Source: Hespellia sp. (lineage in GTDB: Bacteria > Bacillota > Clostridia > Lachnospirales > Lachnospiraceae). Taken from it: DNA of 64,000 bases. The notes below the pieces were generated by a model. The model worked only from the letters and a program-made list of their open reading frames with translations, searched no databases and had not been told where the DNA came from. The stretch spans positions 1-64,000 of the forward strand of contig JAQUVD010000020.1 in assembly GCA_028693555.1 (NCBI GenBank), given 5' to 3'. Below, piece after piece: positions 25,741 through 34,984 of this stretch. Numbering within the stretch: position 1 is the stretch's first letter; every line of letters starts with the position of its first letter. Position numbers and translations under genes: made by a program.

Positions 25741-28174
25741 GTTTAAATCCGCAATATCACATATAAAAGATCTTTTGTGTTCAAGCTCCAAGCAAGACAC
25801 TCCATATATCCTCTTATTTTTCTATGGAGTGTTGTTTATAAACCTGCTGTTATCTCTGTTTGCCTTTTTACATGCACTAGTAATGCTCGACTACACGCTT
25901 ATGCCGCACAGTTTTCTTTATCGCCTTTTTGCACTGCTCCTGCCGATTGTCCTGTGGTTTGTCAGTACTGTCTCTGATTTTTTTAATTATCAGAGTGTCA
26001 AAAAAATCACTTACCTCTCCATAGCCCTGAACTGCAGCCTGGTGATTACCGGCATCCTGTATCAGCTTTTGTCCAGACTATTTCTGCCGCCTATCATGGA
26101 GATCAAGACGGATGAGATTTTCACACCAACCATGGTGCTCATATTAGGACGTCTCTTTACCCAGCTGCCATTATTGTTTTTTTTCATTCTGTTTACGAAA
26201 TGGACGCTATCACCCTTGCTGAACAAGAAAAGCAGAGCGCTAATTACGTCTTTTAAGCTCTCCCACTATCTCGATCTTCAAAAAGATACCAGCAGCATAC
26301 GTTATCCGCTGTCCATTGCCAAAGATTTGAAAACCGGAAAGCCGATCGTCGTATCAGAAAGGGACCGGTTTCTTCATACCCTCGTGGACGGAACAAGTGG
26401 CACTGGTAAAACTTCTTCTACGATTCTTCCTGCGATACGGGATGATCTGAACATGCGCTGCAAGGCTGAGCAGCAACAGGTGAAGCTATTGAAGCAATAT
26501 ACCGCAGAAGGCGCAATATCCTATCAAGGGACCTCCCCTTTCCTTTCTGTTTGCGATTTCATGGTTTCTGATACGGATTCAAAAGGATATGATGATTCAT
26601 CCGTTTCCCAGGGACACTGCGAAGATGTTTTAGAGCAGCTGCGCCTGCAATATCCCGTCTGTGGCATTACAGTTCTTGCACCAGACGATTCCCTTACGGA
26701 CGATGTATGCCGCCTTTGTGATGGCAGAAATCTTCTCTACCATCGTATTGATGCAACATACTCCTCGGACGGTCTAAAGAAAACAAACTGGATTGGCATG
26801 AACCCTTTTTATCTTGCCAAAACATTATCCGGCACCTCAAGGCACCAGGCCATCGTCAAAAAAGCAGTGATCTTCTCGGATGTGATGCAGGCAATCACAG
26901 ATTTAAAAGGTAAAGCCGATTCTTATTTTACAGGATTAAACCGGCAGATGATTGCGAATCTCGCAATACTGGTCATGAATACCGTGCCGCTGCTCCACCA
27001 CCGTCAGGCAACCCCGCAGGATCTGCAAATGCTAATCAATAATTTCGATCTGTTGCCGCCTTATGTTAGCAAATTAGAGAATTTAGACAGAGATACCCGT
27101 CAGTATACTTTCATTCTTCAGTATATTAAAGATGACCTGTTAGGAAAGGGTCGGACAAAAATGGAAGATCAGAGCCGAGGCACCCGTAACATCATCAATG
27201 AATTTTTGCTGATGCCCGAAAACAGGGAAGTATTCTGTTCACAGGATTCCATTGACTTTGATCAGATTCTTTTGCGGGGAGAAATCACAGTATGTAATTA
27301 TAATCTCGCAAGTGGAGATACCAATGCAGTTGCTTTCGGTTTGTTCTTTCTGCTTTCCTTTAACAACGCCGTGCTCTCCCGCCCCGGAACGGAAAACACT
27401 CGTACACCGCACTTTTTCTACATCGATGAGCTGCCCGTCCTTATCCACAGTTCCCTTGAAAAGAACTTCTCGCTCTTTCGAAAATTCAAAGTTGCCATGT
27501 TCTGTGCTATCCAAACTCTGGATCAGTTTGAAAAGAACGATATCACAAAGTATCTGAAAGGCGTAATACTTGGCAGCGCTCATATCATGGTGTTTGGCCG
27601 CTCTTCTCTTTCTGACATGGAGATATTTTCTTCCATGGCAGGTATACACGATGATGTCGAGGAGCAGACCACCACTTCCGAGACAGCACTCTCTTCCGAT
27701 ACCCCTGCCCTTTCCTATTCCTCCCGGGAAACCGAGACTCAAAAAAACACGGTCGAGGAGATTGATATCCGTATGCGTGATTTCCAGGAGGTAACTTTCT
27801 TCACTGCAAAAGATGGGCGTCCCCTTGCCCCCATACATGCAAAAGTAAGTTTTTTAAAACCCGAGGACTGGACCTGTTCTGCTTTCTCCACCGAGATCGA
27901 GTGGTTTCAGAGATACAAATCGTCAAAGCAGCACACCGAGTCAGCTCCCTCTCCTATTACCCACAAAAACACTCCTTATTCCCGTACTCAGCTTTTTCGT
28001 TCCGGTTGTAACATTTCACATACAGAAACTAAAGATGCCGCCATTTTGCAGCAAGAACCTGCTGTTACCGATCCAGTAAGAAAAGTTGAACCCGCTCAGG
28101 ATAGCCGTAAAGAGGATTCCGAGCAGGTCTCCCGCTTGCCAGAGGGCAGCGAATCCATCGATGACTTATTTTAA
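25730..28174 (+). CDS. VirD4/TraG-type conjugative coupling ATPase
   Basis: An 814-residue type IV coupling protein. At least four N-terminal hydrophobic segments (residues about 25-160) anchor it in the membrane. The ATPase carries Walker A VDGTSGTGKTSS (Lys227) and Walker B HFFYIDELPVL (Asp566, Glu567), with FCAIQTLDQFEKND and HIMVFGRSSLSDM near the end. The C-terminal tail is polar and ends ESIDDLF. It links the relaxosome to the secretion channel encoded at 49.8-64 kb. ATG 25730 is chosen (AAAGGTGGAG upstream) over GTG 25721. Confidence 0.88.
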   Translation: MKIEFKSAISHIKDLLCSSSKQDTPYILLFFYGVLFINLLLSLFAFLHALVMLDYTLMPHSFLYRLFALLLPIVLWFVSTVSDFFNYQSVKKITYLSIALNCSLVITGILYQLLSRLFLPPIMEIKTDEIFTPTMVLILGRLFTQLPLLFFFILFTKWTLSPLLNKKSRALITSFKLSHYLDLQKDTSSIRYPLSIAKDLKTGKPIVVSERDRFLHTLVDGTSGTGKTSSTILPAIRDDLNMRCKAEQQQVKLLKQYTAEGAISYQGTSPFLSVCDFMVSDTDSKGYDDSSVSQGHCEDVLEQLRLQYPVCGITVLAPDDSLTDDVCRLCDGRNLLYHRIDATYSSDGLKKTNWIGMNPFYLAKTLSGTSRHQAIVKKAVIFSDVMQAITDLKGKADSYFTGLNRQMIANLAILVMNTVPLLHHRQATPQDLQMLINNFDLLPPYVSKLENLDRDTRQYTFILQYIKDDLLGKGRTKMEDQSRGTRNIINEFLLMPENREVFCSQDSIDFDQILLRGEITVCNYNLASGDTNAVAFGLFFLLSFNNAVLSRPGTENTRTPHFFYIDELPVLIHSSLEKNFSLFRKFKVAMFCAIQTLDQFEKNDITKYLKGVILGSAHIMVFGRSSLSDMEIFSSMAGIHDDVEEQTTTSETALSSDTPALSYSSRETETQKNTVEEIDIRMRDFQEVTFFTAKDGRPLAPIHAKVSFLKPEDWTCSAFSTEIEWFQRYKSSKQHTESAPSPITHKNTPYSRTQLFRSGCNISHTETKDAAILQQEPAVTDPVRKVEPAQDSRKEDSEQVSRLPEGSESIDDLF

Positions 28175-28202
28175 AAACATTTAAAATCAAAGGAGAATAT
28201 CA

Positions 28203-29165
28203 ATGAACAACATTTCAAAAGAATCCAGCTCTACTTCTTCGCTCTCACTAAAAAGTCCATTTCATTTAGAGGACGGATGGACCATTTGTATAGAAAATTC
28301 TAACAAGAATTGTACCCATAATGAAATTGACATTCTAAAGGAAAAAGGAATCCTAAATCTGATTGATTTCGAGATTATGAAGTTGCTTACACGATATGCT
28401 TATATCAATGCCAACAATATCGAATATGCGCTCCAGCATGCACTCCCCTCATTTTACCGGAAAAAATCTTACAGCCGTAATTTAAAGAAGCTTGTACATG
28501 CCGGCATTGTAATCAGACATCAGCTGCAATTCTGCAATCCAGATTCCAACGTACACGGTGTCCCAGCCCCTCTCAGATTTTACAAGCTTTCTGCAGGCGC
28601 CTATAGTTATCTTGCACCGGTCATAGACGTTCCGCACAACCTGACATATGCATTGACAGACACAAATATTATGGAGCAGCTATCGGTAAGCCAGTTTTTG
28701 ATCCATTTCTATGTCGAATACGGAATTTCTATGCAATCATGCAAATGCAACCTCCCCCTACATGTCGGATCGCATTTGTTCCATGTCGATGCATATATCC
28801 GTTTTAGAAGTTCAAAAGAATCTGTTGATTCACCAGTAGCACTTTTTATCTTATCCGCACGCGGCTGCACCGAAGGAAGGTCAAATTTTATAACCCGCTC
28901 ACTGCTGTTCTTTAAATGGCTGGACAAGCATATAACGCAAGGCGAAACATATATGATAATCATTCCAACTGAAAGTATTGAACATGTACGCAGTATTAAC
29001 CAAACCTTAATTTCACACTCCGTTCCTTCTTCACTGCCACTCTACTACACGATTGACAGTGACATCTTAACTTTTGCTCCTTTTGATTGCATCTATCGGT
29101 GCAGTCATGACGATACTTCTGGTCAAGATCTTATCGAGCGGATACATCTTGTTCTTTTTTCTTGA
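28203..29165 (+). CDS. Winged-helix protein of the relaxation family type
   Basis: A 320-residue protein. The winged-helix region LIDFEIMKLLTRYAYINANN, SYSRNLKKLVHAGIVIRH and LRFYKLSAGAYSYL has the same arrangement as the start of the gene at 24175. The C-terminal half lacks that protein's clear D/E-x-D pattern, so it looks like an accessory DNA-binding paralogue, perhaps a relaxosome factor. AAAGGAG precedes ATG 28203. It is the last gene of the operon; the palindrome at 29249-29287 follows. Confidence 0.55.
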   Translation: MNNISKESSSTSSLSLKSPFHLEDGWTICIENSNKNCTHNEIDILKEKGILNLIDFEIMKLLTRYAYINANNIEYALQHALPSFYRKKSYSRNLKKLVHAGIVIRHQLQFCNPDSNVHGVPAPLRFYKLSAGAYSYLAPVIDVPHNLTYALTDTNIMEQLSVSQFLIHFYVEYGISMQSCKCNLPLHVGSHLFHVDAYIRFRSSKESVDSPVALFILSARGCTEGRSNFITRSLLFFKWLDKHITQGETYMIIIPTESIEHVRSINQTLISHSVPSSLPLYYTIDSDILTFAPFDCIYRCSHDDTSGQDLIERIHLVLFS

Positions 29166-29248
29166 AAAATATTGTTTGGCCTCATCTATTGTATCCTCTT
29201 TTATTACGATGTTCTTTTAAAATTTATCATTAAAATAATTTTCAAACC

Positions 29249-29287
29249 ATAAAATGGAGAACTTAACCGTTAAGTTCTCCATTTTAT
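29249..29287. promoter_or_regulatory. ParB-type site (parS-like) within a 39-bp perfect palindrome
   Basis: The core AACTTAAC-C-GTTAAGTT is at 29260-29276. The palindrome is perfect out to 29249-29287, 19 bp on each side of a central C. The right half runs into TTTTATTAG, so the same sequence can form a terminator for the operon ending at 29165. Five more copies of the core occur in the window, clustered round parAB. Confidence 0.75.
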
Positions 29288-29531
29288 TAGTCTCATTTTT
29301 CTCATACTTGAATTTTATGTCTGCAATTGTATAGTCCGCTCTTTTTTTGTGTTTTCGATACCATATCGGCGAAACGCTTATGCTATAATCAGCAAAAATA
29401 TTATTATTTAACCGAATAGTTTCCAGGCTTTTGTCTGTTTTTCTATTCTTCATGCTTACGCAAATGTATCACAGGTTGATACACATCACGTTTGTTGCAA
29501 TGCAGCAATCGCATATCAAAAGGAGGAAAAA

Positions 29532-30716
29532 ATGGGTACATTTCGAAATGTGTCCAACGCCGAACATTGCCCAATATGCAGCAAACCTGACTGGTGCAGC
29601 ATTCTCACGCCAGACGAACCAGCCTATCCCGGTCAGGAATTATACGTCTGCCGACGTATACACACGAAGGAAATACAGAGTAACGTAAACGGAAAAAATT
29701 ATTTTCTTGTAAAAGAACTTCCAGATTCTTCCTGTCTTTACACAGACACAGAAAAAAAAGGCAGAAACAAGGAGGTGGCACAACCTTACAGCTTTCAGAA
29801 AAGAAAGAGCCTGCCACTTCCTGATTATGGAGTCCCTCCATTAAACAACACCGAACTTGATAAATACTATCGAGCATTTCTTGGAATGCTGCCATTATCA
29901 AAGCAGCACATCCGTTCCCTTTTGAATGATGGATGGACAAAGGAGCTCATTTGTTCCAGTAACATCCACACTCTTCGATTGAAGAAAACATATTCGGAGG
30001 AAAAAGGATATTATGATGATTCGACCGAACGATTCAGAATTGCATCTTTATTGCAGGAACAATTCGGTACATTAAAGGGCGTTCCTGGTTTTTATCAGGA
30101 TGCCTCCGGAAACTGGACTTTTGTTGGTAAACCCGGAATGTTGATACCCACTTATGATATACATGGCCGATTATACCGTCTCCGTCTTCGTCTGGATCGA
30201 CCGGATACTGATGAAAACGGCAAAATCAAGAACAAATACAAAAACTTCTCATCGTATTACCCCCAAAAAGATGAATCAGGTGCTCTTTCGAATGCCTTTG
30301 TCTGTGGATGCCGTTCTGGCAGTCACACAGGGTTTTATTACCGACCCGGTATTGATGATTGCAGTATTTGTTATATCACGGAAGGCGAAAAAAAGGCCAT
30401 CGTAGCCAACCATGTGCTTCACACGATTGTTGTCTCTTTGCCTGGTGTCAATTCCTACAAGAAACTTGAAAATCAAGATAATGAAATCAGTATTTTAGAG
30501 TATTTAAATCAACTCGGCTGTAAAACTGCCATAATAGCATATGACGCCGATAAATATATTAACAAATTTGTCATGCGTCACGAAAAGGATCTGGCAGATC
30601 TTTTGAAATTAAACTCTTTTTCCACTTATATTGCTAACTGGAATCCTGCTTTTGGGAAAGGCTTGGACGACATCCTTTTGCTCGGAATCTATCCACATTT
30701 GATTCCAGCAATGTAA
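29532..30716 (+). CDS. DUF3854/TOPRIM-like plasmid primase
   Basis: A 394-residue protein. The N-terminal CPICSKPDWC plus a later Cys (Cys13, 16, 22, 40) form a primase-type zinc finger. The C-terminal half has TOPRIM-like steps: CYITEGEKKAIVAN, VVSLPGVNSYKKL, AIIAYDADK and FGKGLDDILL, as in DUF3854 proteins of mobile elements. It probably makes primers for plasmid replication or for the transferred strand. AAAAGGAGG precedes ATG 29532. Its 3' end faces parB across a shared terminator. Confidence 0.75.
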   Translation: MGTFRNVSNAEHCPICSKPDWCSILTPDEPAYPGQELYVCRRIHTKEIQSNVNGKNYFLVKELPDSSCLYTDTEKKGRNKEVAQPYSFQKRKSLPLPDYGVPPLNNTELDKYYRAFLGMLPLSKQHIRSLLNDGWTKELICSSNIHTLRLKKTYSEEKGYYDDSTERFRIASLLQEQFGTLKGVPGFYQDASGNWTFVGKPGMLIPTYDIHGRLYRLRLRLDRPDTDENGKIKNKYKNFSSYYPQKDESGALSNAFVCGCRSGSHTGFYYRPGIDDCSICYITEGEKKAIVANHVLHTIVVSLPGVNSYKKLENQDNEISILEYLNQLGCKTAIIAYDADKYINKFVMRHEKDLADLLKLNSFSTYIANWNPAFGKGLDDILLLGIYPHLIPAM

Positions 30717-30743
30717 AAGAGGACGGTGTACCCATCCTCTTTT
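30715..30743. terminator. Bidirectional terminator between primase and parB
   Basis: AAAAGAGGA (30715-30723) pairs with TCCTCTTTT (30735-30743). The A- and T-rich arms give a T-run on both strands, which suits two converging genes. Confidence 0.75.
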
Positions 30744-30762
30744 AACAAATTTCTGTTGTAAT

Positions 30763-30779
30763 AACTTAACGGTTAAGTT
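30763..30779. promoter_or_regulatory. ParB-type site overlapping the parB stop codon
   Basis: AACTTAAC-G-GTTAAGTT, a 17-bp palindrome with a central G. The parB stop codon (30773-30775) lies inside it. Confidence 0.75.
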
Positions 30780-31825
30780 CTCGATTTATTATCAAGTTCT
30801 TCAATCTTTTTATTTATGCTATTTTTTAGTTCTTCAAGCGTGCTTAGCACATCAGGTATCTCTTCCTCTCTGATTATTGCATTATTATCTGCATCAAGTA
30901 CTTCATGCAGTTCTCTCGCGCTTTTCAGGATAATCTTTGTTCCATTTTTGCGTCTAATCCGTCCCTTCGGGCTTTCAGTTATAATACTGTTCTCTTGTTT
31001 TGTTATATCATTTTTAGCATCCGCCTTCAATTTGTCAATGACTGCGCTAATCCAAGCACGAGTTACTGACTCTATCCCGCTTTTGTCCGTTTTTTCATCT
31101 ATAAGTCTATTGAGTTCACTTTGTTTTTCTTCGTCCAATGGACTGGCTGCGCTTAAAGCAGACCAAGAATATCCGTTATCTGCCTTCGCCTGCAGATTCA
31201 TGTTCAATTTTAAAAGAGCACGGTATTTTTCAACAGATGCTGGTTTTAGTTCCATACTTTTTGCAGTTAGAACATTAAGAGCCGTCTCTTCCCCTTCCAC
31301 GAGAAGGCCATTTTCTTTTTTATACTTTACTTCCATGCCATGTGCCTCATACAAGCTCTGAGCTATGCGAGCATTCGTCATGGGCTTATCTTTTCTTCCG
31401 TGTAAATTCCCCATGTTTAAGCGGATAATCCGCTCCCATTCAGTTTTAGGTGGTTCTGTTTTGAAAACCGTGTATGTCCGTATACCTGCTTTTCTGGCTG
31501 ACAGCCTTCTTCTGTGCCCTGACTCAATACGATATTTATCATTGCCTATCGGATACGCTAAAATAACGCCTTGAAATCCATACTTTTTCATTGCTTCTGC
31601 AAGCTCTTCCACCTCAGATTCTCCGTAAATATCCTCATTATTAGGATCATCCTCCAACTGTTCATCGGTCAGGTAAATCACCTTCTGCCTATCTGCGTCA
31701 AGCAATTCATCAACGTTCGTCTCTTCCGTTATCTCTTTCTGAAATTCTTTCGATGCCCCTGCAACAGATTGCATTGCATTGTATTTTTTTAAAGTCGAAT
31801 TCGACAAGCTCTTTTTCGATGCCAC
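30773..31825 (-). CDS. parB: ParB-type partition protein
   Basis: A 350-residue ParB. The N-terminal CTP-binding/ParB domain contains GESEVEELAEAMKKYGFQGV, IGNDKYRIESGHRRRLSARK (the box II region that binds nucleotide) and a conserved RLNMGNLHGRKD. The helix-turn-helix region (NVLTAKSMELKPASVEKYRA) and a charged C-terminal dimerisation region follow. GTG 31825 has AAGGGTGG upstream and starts three bases after parA, so they form one operon. The six palindromes with core AACYTAAC-S-GTTARGTT are its likely binding sites. Confidence 0.88.
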   Translation of the reverse strand: MASKKSLSNSTLKKYNAMQSVAGASKEFQKEITEETNVDELLDADRQKVIYLTDEQLEDDPNNEDIYGESEVEELAEAMKKYGFQGVILAYPIGNDKYRIESGHRRRLSARKAGIRTYTVFKTEPPKTEWERIIRLNMGNLHGRKDKPMTNARIAQSLYEAHGMEVKYKKENGLLVEGEETALNVLTAKSMELKPASVEKYRALLKLNMNLQAKADNGYSWSALSAASPLDEEKQSELNRLIDEKTDKSGIESVTRAWISAVIDKLKADAKNDITKQENSIITESPKGRIRRKNGTKIILKSARELHEVLDADNNAIIREEEIPDVLSTLEELKNSINKKIEELDNKSRT

Positions 31826-31828
31826 TAT

Positions 31829-32677
31829 TTATTCCACCCTTTCTTCTTTAATTCTATTTTCCATTTCCTTCACAAGCTTTTTGTAGTCTTTTGCAATATC
31901 ACTATTTCCACAGCTAATGCAAACCGGCTGCCTATCTGCTTCTGATATCTGTATCGATGAATAATCGTGTCGAATCGTTGTATCAAACAGTCTCATGCTT
32001 TTTTTTGTGTCCGGATCCATGCTGTATTCATACATCATTTTTTGATCAGTCTTATAAATTTGAACATTATTATAGAACAGGCCAAGAACCTGAAGTTTCT
32101 TATTCCCATACTCATCTCTGGCTTCTCTGCATCTTTCAATCACATCTCTATATCCATGTGCGCTGGAATTTTTGGCCAAATGAAGAGGTACAATCACATA
32201 ATCACATGCAACAAGGAACATCATCGTTACGACATTGTGTGCCGGCGGAAAATCTATAAAAATATAATCATATAAATCATCAACTACTTTTAGTTTTTCT
32301 TTTAAGATTCCAGCATCTTCTGTACCATAATAATCCATATCTCGGCTGCCAAGTACAATATCCAGATTGCAGGAAACCTTCCGGAATCTGTTCCCCCATT
32401 TTCTTCTAGCTGTAAACTCCATGCTGTAGATCGTATTAAAAATGTTAAGATCCTGTTCCAGTACTTCGTAGAGTGTATCTACACCTTTTCTCAACAATCC
32501 ATTTTCAAAAATATCTTCATCGCCCTCATAGAAATACTGTGTTAAATTAGTTTGAGAATCGCCATCAATCAGCAGGACTCTTTTGCCGTTCATTGCGAAC
32601 TGAGCTGCAATATTGATAATGGAGCTTGTCTTACCTACTCCACCCTTGCGATTATAATCGCCTATTACAATAGCCAC
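31829..32677 (-). CDS. parA: ParA-type partition ATPase
   Basis: A 282-residue Walker-type ATPase with the deviant P-loop NRKGGVGKTSSIINIA (Lys11 and Lys16), switch I DGDSQTNLTQYF, and Walker B YDYIFIDFPPAHNVV. There is no N-terminal DNA-binding domain (type Ib-like layout). It positions plasmid copies together with ParB. The start is GTG 32677 with AAAGGAGG upstream. A ParB-type site at 32703-32719 lies in its promoter region, so ParB probably represses the operon. Confidence 0.92.
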   Translation of the reverse strand: MAIVIGDYNRKGGVGKTSSIINIAAQFAMNGKRVLLIDGDSQTNLTQYFYEGDEDIFENGLLRKGVDTLYEVLEQDLNIFNTIYSMEFTARRKWGNRFRKVSCNLDIVLGSRDMDYYGTEDAGILKEKLKVVDDLYDYIFIDFPPAHNVVTMMFLVACDYVIVPLHLAKNSSAHGYRDVIERCREARDEYGNKKLQVLGLFYNNVQIYKTDQKMMYEYSMDPDTKKSMRLFDTTIRHDYSSIQISEADRQPVCISCGNSDIAKDYKKLVKEMENRIKEERVE

Positions 32678-32702
32678 GCTATATCCTCCTTTTGTCAGAA
32701 AG

Positions 32703-32719
32703 AACCTAACCGTTAGGTT
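32703..32719. promoter_or_regulatory. ParB-type site in the parA promoter region
   Basis: AACCTAAC-C-GTTAGGTT, a 17-bp palindrome 26 bases before the parA start. Compared with the other sites both arms carry the compensating T-to-C and A-to-G change, so symmetry is kept. Confidence 0.75.
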
Positions 32720-32823
32720 TTCATTTTATTTTTCTTTTTTCTTGTTTTATTATGTCATACTTTTATTTTATTTTCAACACTTATATTAATCTTAAAAATA
32801 ATTTATTGTTTTTAGTTCTTTCT

Positions 32824-32911
32824 TTTTGTATACAGTATACAAAAGTATGATATGTATGTATTCACGTTTCTTTCTCAATTCCTATACTTTTTTAACATAG
32901 TATGCTATGTT
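32824..32911. repeat. Palindromes in the AT-rich region upstream of parAB
   Basis: A perfect 21-bp palindrome TTTTGTATAC-A-GTATACAAAA (32824-32844) and the inverted repeat AACATAG-TATG-CTATGTT (32894-32911) lie in a very AT-rich 500-base gap between the divergent parA and 33227 operons. They may be operators or further partition/replication sites. No gene is seen in this gap. Confidence 0.6.
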
Positions 32912-32938
32912 TTATCTTTTTTTATTATGCCGTTTCAG

Positions 32939-32955
32939 AACTTAACGGTTAGGTT
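32939..32955. promoter_or_regulatory. ParB-type site in the parA-33227 intergenic region
   Basis: AACTTAAC-G-GTTAGGTT, one mismatch from perfect symmetry, with flanking CAG...CTG extending the pairing. Confidence 0.7.
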
Positions 32956-33070
32956 CTGATTTTAATTTCATCAACATCACCTATTATTCACACTCCTATA
33001 CAGCACTAATTAGTATTTAACCTGTTTTTCCTATTCTAAACTGAAATAACAAAATATCATACCAATCGAA

Positions 33071-33099
33071 TTGACTTTCCGGTTTTATATTGTTATACT
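33071..33099 (+). promoter_or_regulatory. Sigma-A promoter of the clamp-loader operon
   Basis: TTGACT (33071-33076), a 17-base spacer and TATACT (33094-33099). The -10 hexamer is identical to that of the promoter at 24060. Confidence 0.85.
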
Positions 33100-33128
33100 T
33101 TAGAAAACTTATTTCTTTGAGCGGATCA

Positions 33129-33208
33129 TCTTTTGATGCTCCTGATGAATCAATTCCTAGAAATAGGTATAACTATTAGATTAAGACATCTTCGGATGTC
33201 TTTTTTTT
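33129..33208 (+). ncRNA. Attenuator-type leader RNA (copy 2): GNRA hairpin then terminator
   Basis: After TCTTTTGA comes CCTA-GAAA-TAGG (33156-33167). Compared with copy 1 both the fourth stem pair (G-C to A-T) and the loop (GAGA to GAAA) changed while pairing and GNRA form were kept. The following GGTATAACTATTA matches copy 1 at all but two positions. AATAG...CTATT can pair as an alternative to the hairpin. An intrinsic terminator AAGACATC-TTCG-GATGTCTT (33183-33202) with an 8-T run ends 18 bases before the first gene. Confidence 0.7.
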
Positions 33209-33226
33209 ATGTAAAAGGAGGAAACT

Positions 33227-34984
33227 ATGAGTAATCTAGCAGAATTATTGACAATGATTGGTCTTGCCGATGCATCAATGTCAAAATCACACATCTTAAA
33301 TGTGGAAAAGGAGGATAAGAATACCCCTAATAATTATTTGCTGGAAGGGGAGCTAATCTTATCTTTAGCGAAAAAGAAGAAGAAACGAAGTGTATTTAAA
33401 AAGCACAACTTAACGGTTAAGTTGTGTAACTTTAATTACCCGAAATTAATGGTAGGAGAGGAGACTGCTTACAAACAGATTGAATCCACCATTAAAAGAA
33501 CCATAAACAAAAAAATGAAAGAAATCACCTCGATGGAATGTCTATCTAATGTTGGCATTCCTTTTTTATTGGATTTCACAAGAAATCTTAGTGATGTCAC
33601 GATTGAAGTATGTGAACGAGGATTTGAATGGATGCTTGCAAAAAATGTTGGCCGGACAGATTACATCATAAAGCTAACAGTTTTAAATCATTCATTTTAT
33701 ATTCCCGTAAACCCCAAAAGACGTTTTCAAAATTGCTCTTATCATTATAAGAGCAATAGCTCTATGTCTATCAATGTTTTACACATGGATTATGCCTTTT
33801 TTCCACTATTTTGTCTAAGTTGGTTAAATGAGCTGCTCACTGAAGCTTATGAAGATGATTCGATACTAGAGACATTAATGGATACTGTACTTAGTGTCTG
33901 TTACCCACTGTGGAGATATGAGTGGATCTACGACACAGCACCTGACTGGTTCACTAAATTTTTAGAAATCGGAAAACTTGTTATTGACAGAACCAATAAT
34001 GTTATATCACCAGCGAATGGAAACGCAAATCATGAGCTAATGGACGCAGAAAGCCCAAAGATTTTTAATAACATGCTTTTACTTATTGCCTATGCTTATG
34101 CAAAGATACCCTTTCAGGCTTCATCATTGGTGGACAACAAAAGCATTTATGAAAACTTTATATTTTATGAAGATTTAGCAAAATATTCATTGATGACTTT
34201 ACGCTTTTATATTACAAACATACAGGATCAAAAAGAAGAGGATAAATACAGAAAAAAACTTCAGGGTGAAGTTGCAAAGGCATATACGACCAAGCGAAAT
34301 ATTCCCAATAATATTCTGCATCTCATGCAAAATTCTGAGCTAAATGAATACTTTGGATTCATCGAATTTGATGAAGATGTTGATATCGAATTAGTAAATA
34401 TGGTATCACTTGAATTTCAGAAATTGAACGAACGATATTTTCATCATTTAATTTGTAAAGAAGTGGCTTTACGGTTTCGTAAGCTGGGACGTCATCATGC
34501 CTCCGGTCTCTATTATCCTTCCATTAACACTATCGTTATTGACTATCGGTATCCCCACTCTTTTGTGCATGAATACCTTCACATGTGTGATGATATAATG
34601 GGCGATTTATCACTTCAAAATAAATTTGATAAGGTGTCAAAACACTATCAGAGCCTCTTATGTAAAAAAGTGCAGGAAGAAGAGAGAAACGGAACTGTTA
34701 TGTTTTCAAAAGGCAGTAAATATAACCTAAATTATTACCTTCGTAAATCTGAAATATTTGCAAGATGTGGTGAGATTTTTCTATTCAGGATAAAAAAAGT
34801 GGTAAGTTCGTTGCTAAGGCACGAAGATACATTAAATTTTGCCTATCCTGACGACGTAAAACTAGAAGAACTAATCAAAGAATATTATAGTACTTTCTTT
34901 GAGAACCTTGAAAATCTGACTCATCACAGGAAGGAGCAAAATGAAACAAATTTATGTAACACAGCTGATAGAACATCTTGCTGA
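33227..34984 (+). CDS. Large plasmid protein with HExxH metallopeptidase motif
   Basis: A 585-residue protein. The C-terminal third has a zincin-type site: GLYYPSINTIVIDYRYP, then SFVHEYLHMCDDIMGD (His448, Glu449, His452) and a candidate third ligand in KSEIFARCGEIF (Glu509). The spacing resembles IrrE/ImmA-like and polyvalent mobile-element peptidase domains. The first 400 residues match no family I recognise. AAAGGAGG precedes ATG 33227. It is first in the operon with delta'- and DnaX-like genes and overlaps the next gene by 44 bases. A parS-like palindrome lies inside its coding region at codons about 60-67. Confidence 0.6.
   Translation: MSNLAELLTMIGLADASMSKSHILNVEKEDKNTPNNYLLEGELILSLAKKKKKRSVFKKHNLTVKLCNFNYPKLMVGEETAYKQIESTIKRTINKKMKEITSMECLSNVGIPFLLDFTRNLSDVTIEVCERGFEWMLAKNVGRTDYIIKLTVLNHSFYIPVNPKRRFQNCSYHYKSNSSMSINVLHMDYAFFPLFCLSWLNELLTEAYEDDSILETLMDTVLSVCYPLWRYEWIYDTAPDWFTKFLEIGKLVIDRTNNVISPANGNANHELMDAESPKIFNNMLLLIAYAYAKIPFQASSLVDNKSIYENFIFYEDLAKYSLMTLRFYITNIQDQKEEDKYRKKLQGEVAKAYTTKRNIPNNILHLMQNSELNEYFGFIEFDEDVDIELVNMVSLEFQKLNERYFHHLICKEVALRFRKLGRHHASGLYYPSINTIVIDYRYPHSFVHEYLHMCDDIMGDLSLQNKFDKVSKHYQSLLCKKVQEEERNGTVMFSKGSKYNLNYYLRKSEIFARCGEIFLFRIKKVVSSLLRHEDTLNFAYPDDVKLEELIKEYYSTFFENLENLTHHRKEQNETNLCNTADRTSC
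33404..33426. promoter_or_regulatory. ParB-type site inside a coding sequence
   Basis: CAC-AACTTAAC-G-GTTAAGTT-GTG, a perfect 23-bp palindrome (core 33407-33423) lying within the gene at 33227. Confidence 0.75.

Noticed and set aside
27239-27838. 199-codon antisense frame inside the coupling-protein gene
   Set aside because: Long, but opposite to conserved Walker B and downstream motifs; no independent start signals.
33141-33165. CTGATGA followed by GAAA, considered as a hammerhead ribozyme core
   Set aside because: The bases between the two elements cannot form stem II and no stem III or cleavage triplet fits. The GAAA is the loop of the conserved small hairpin.
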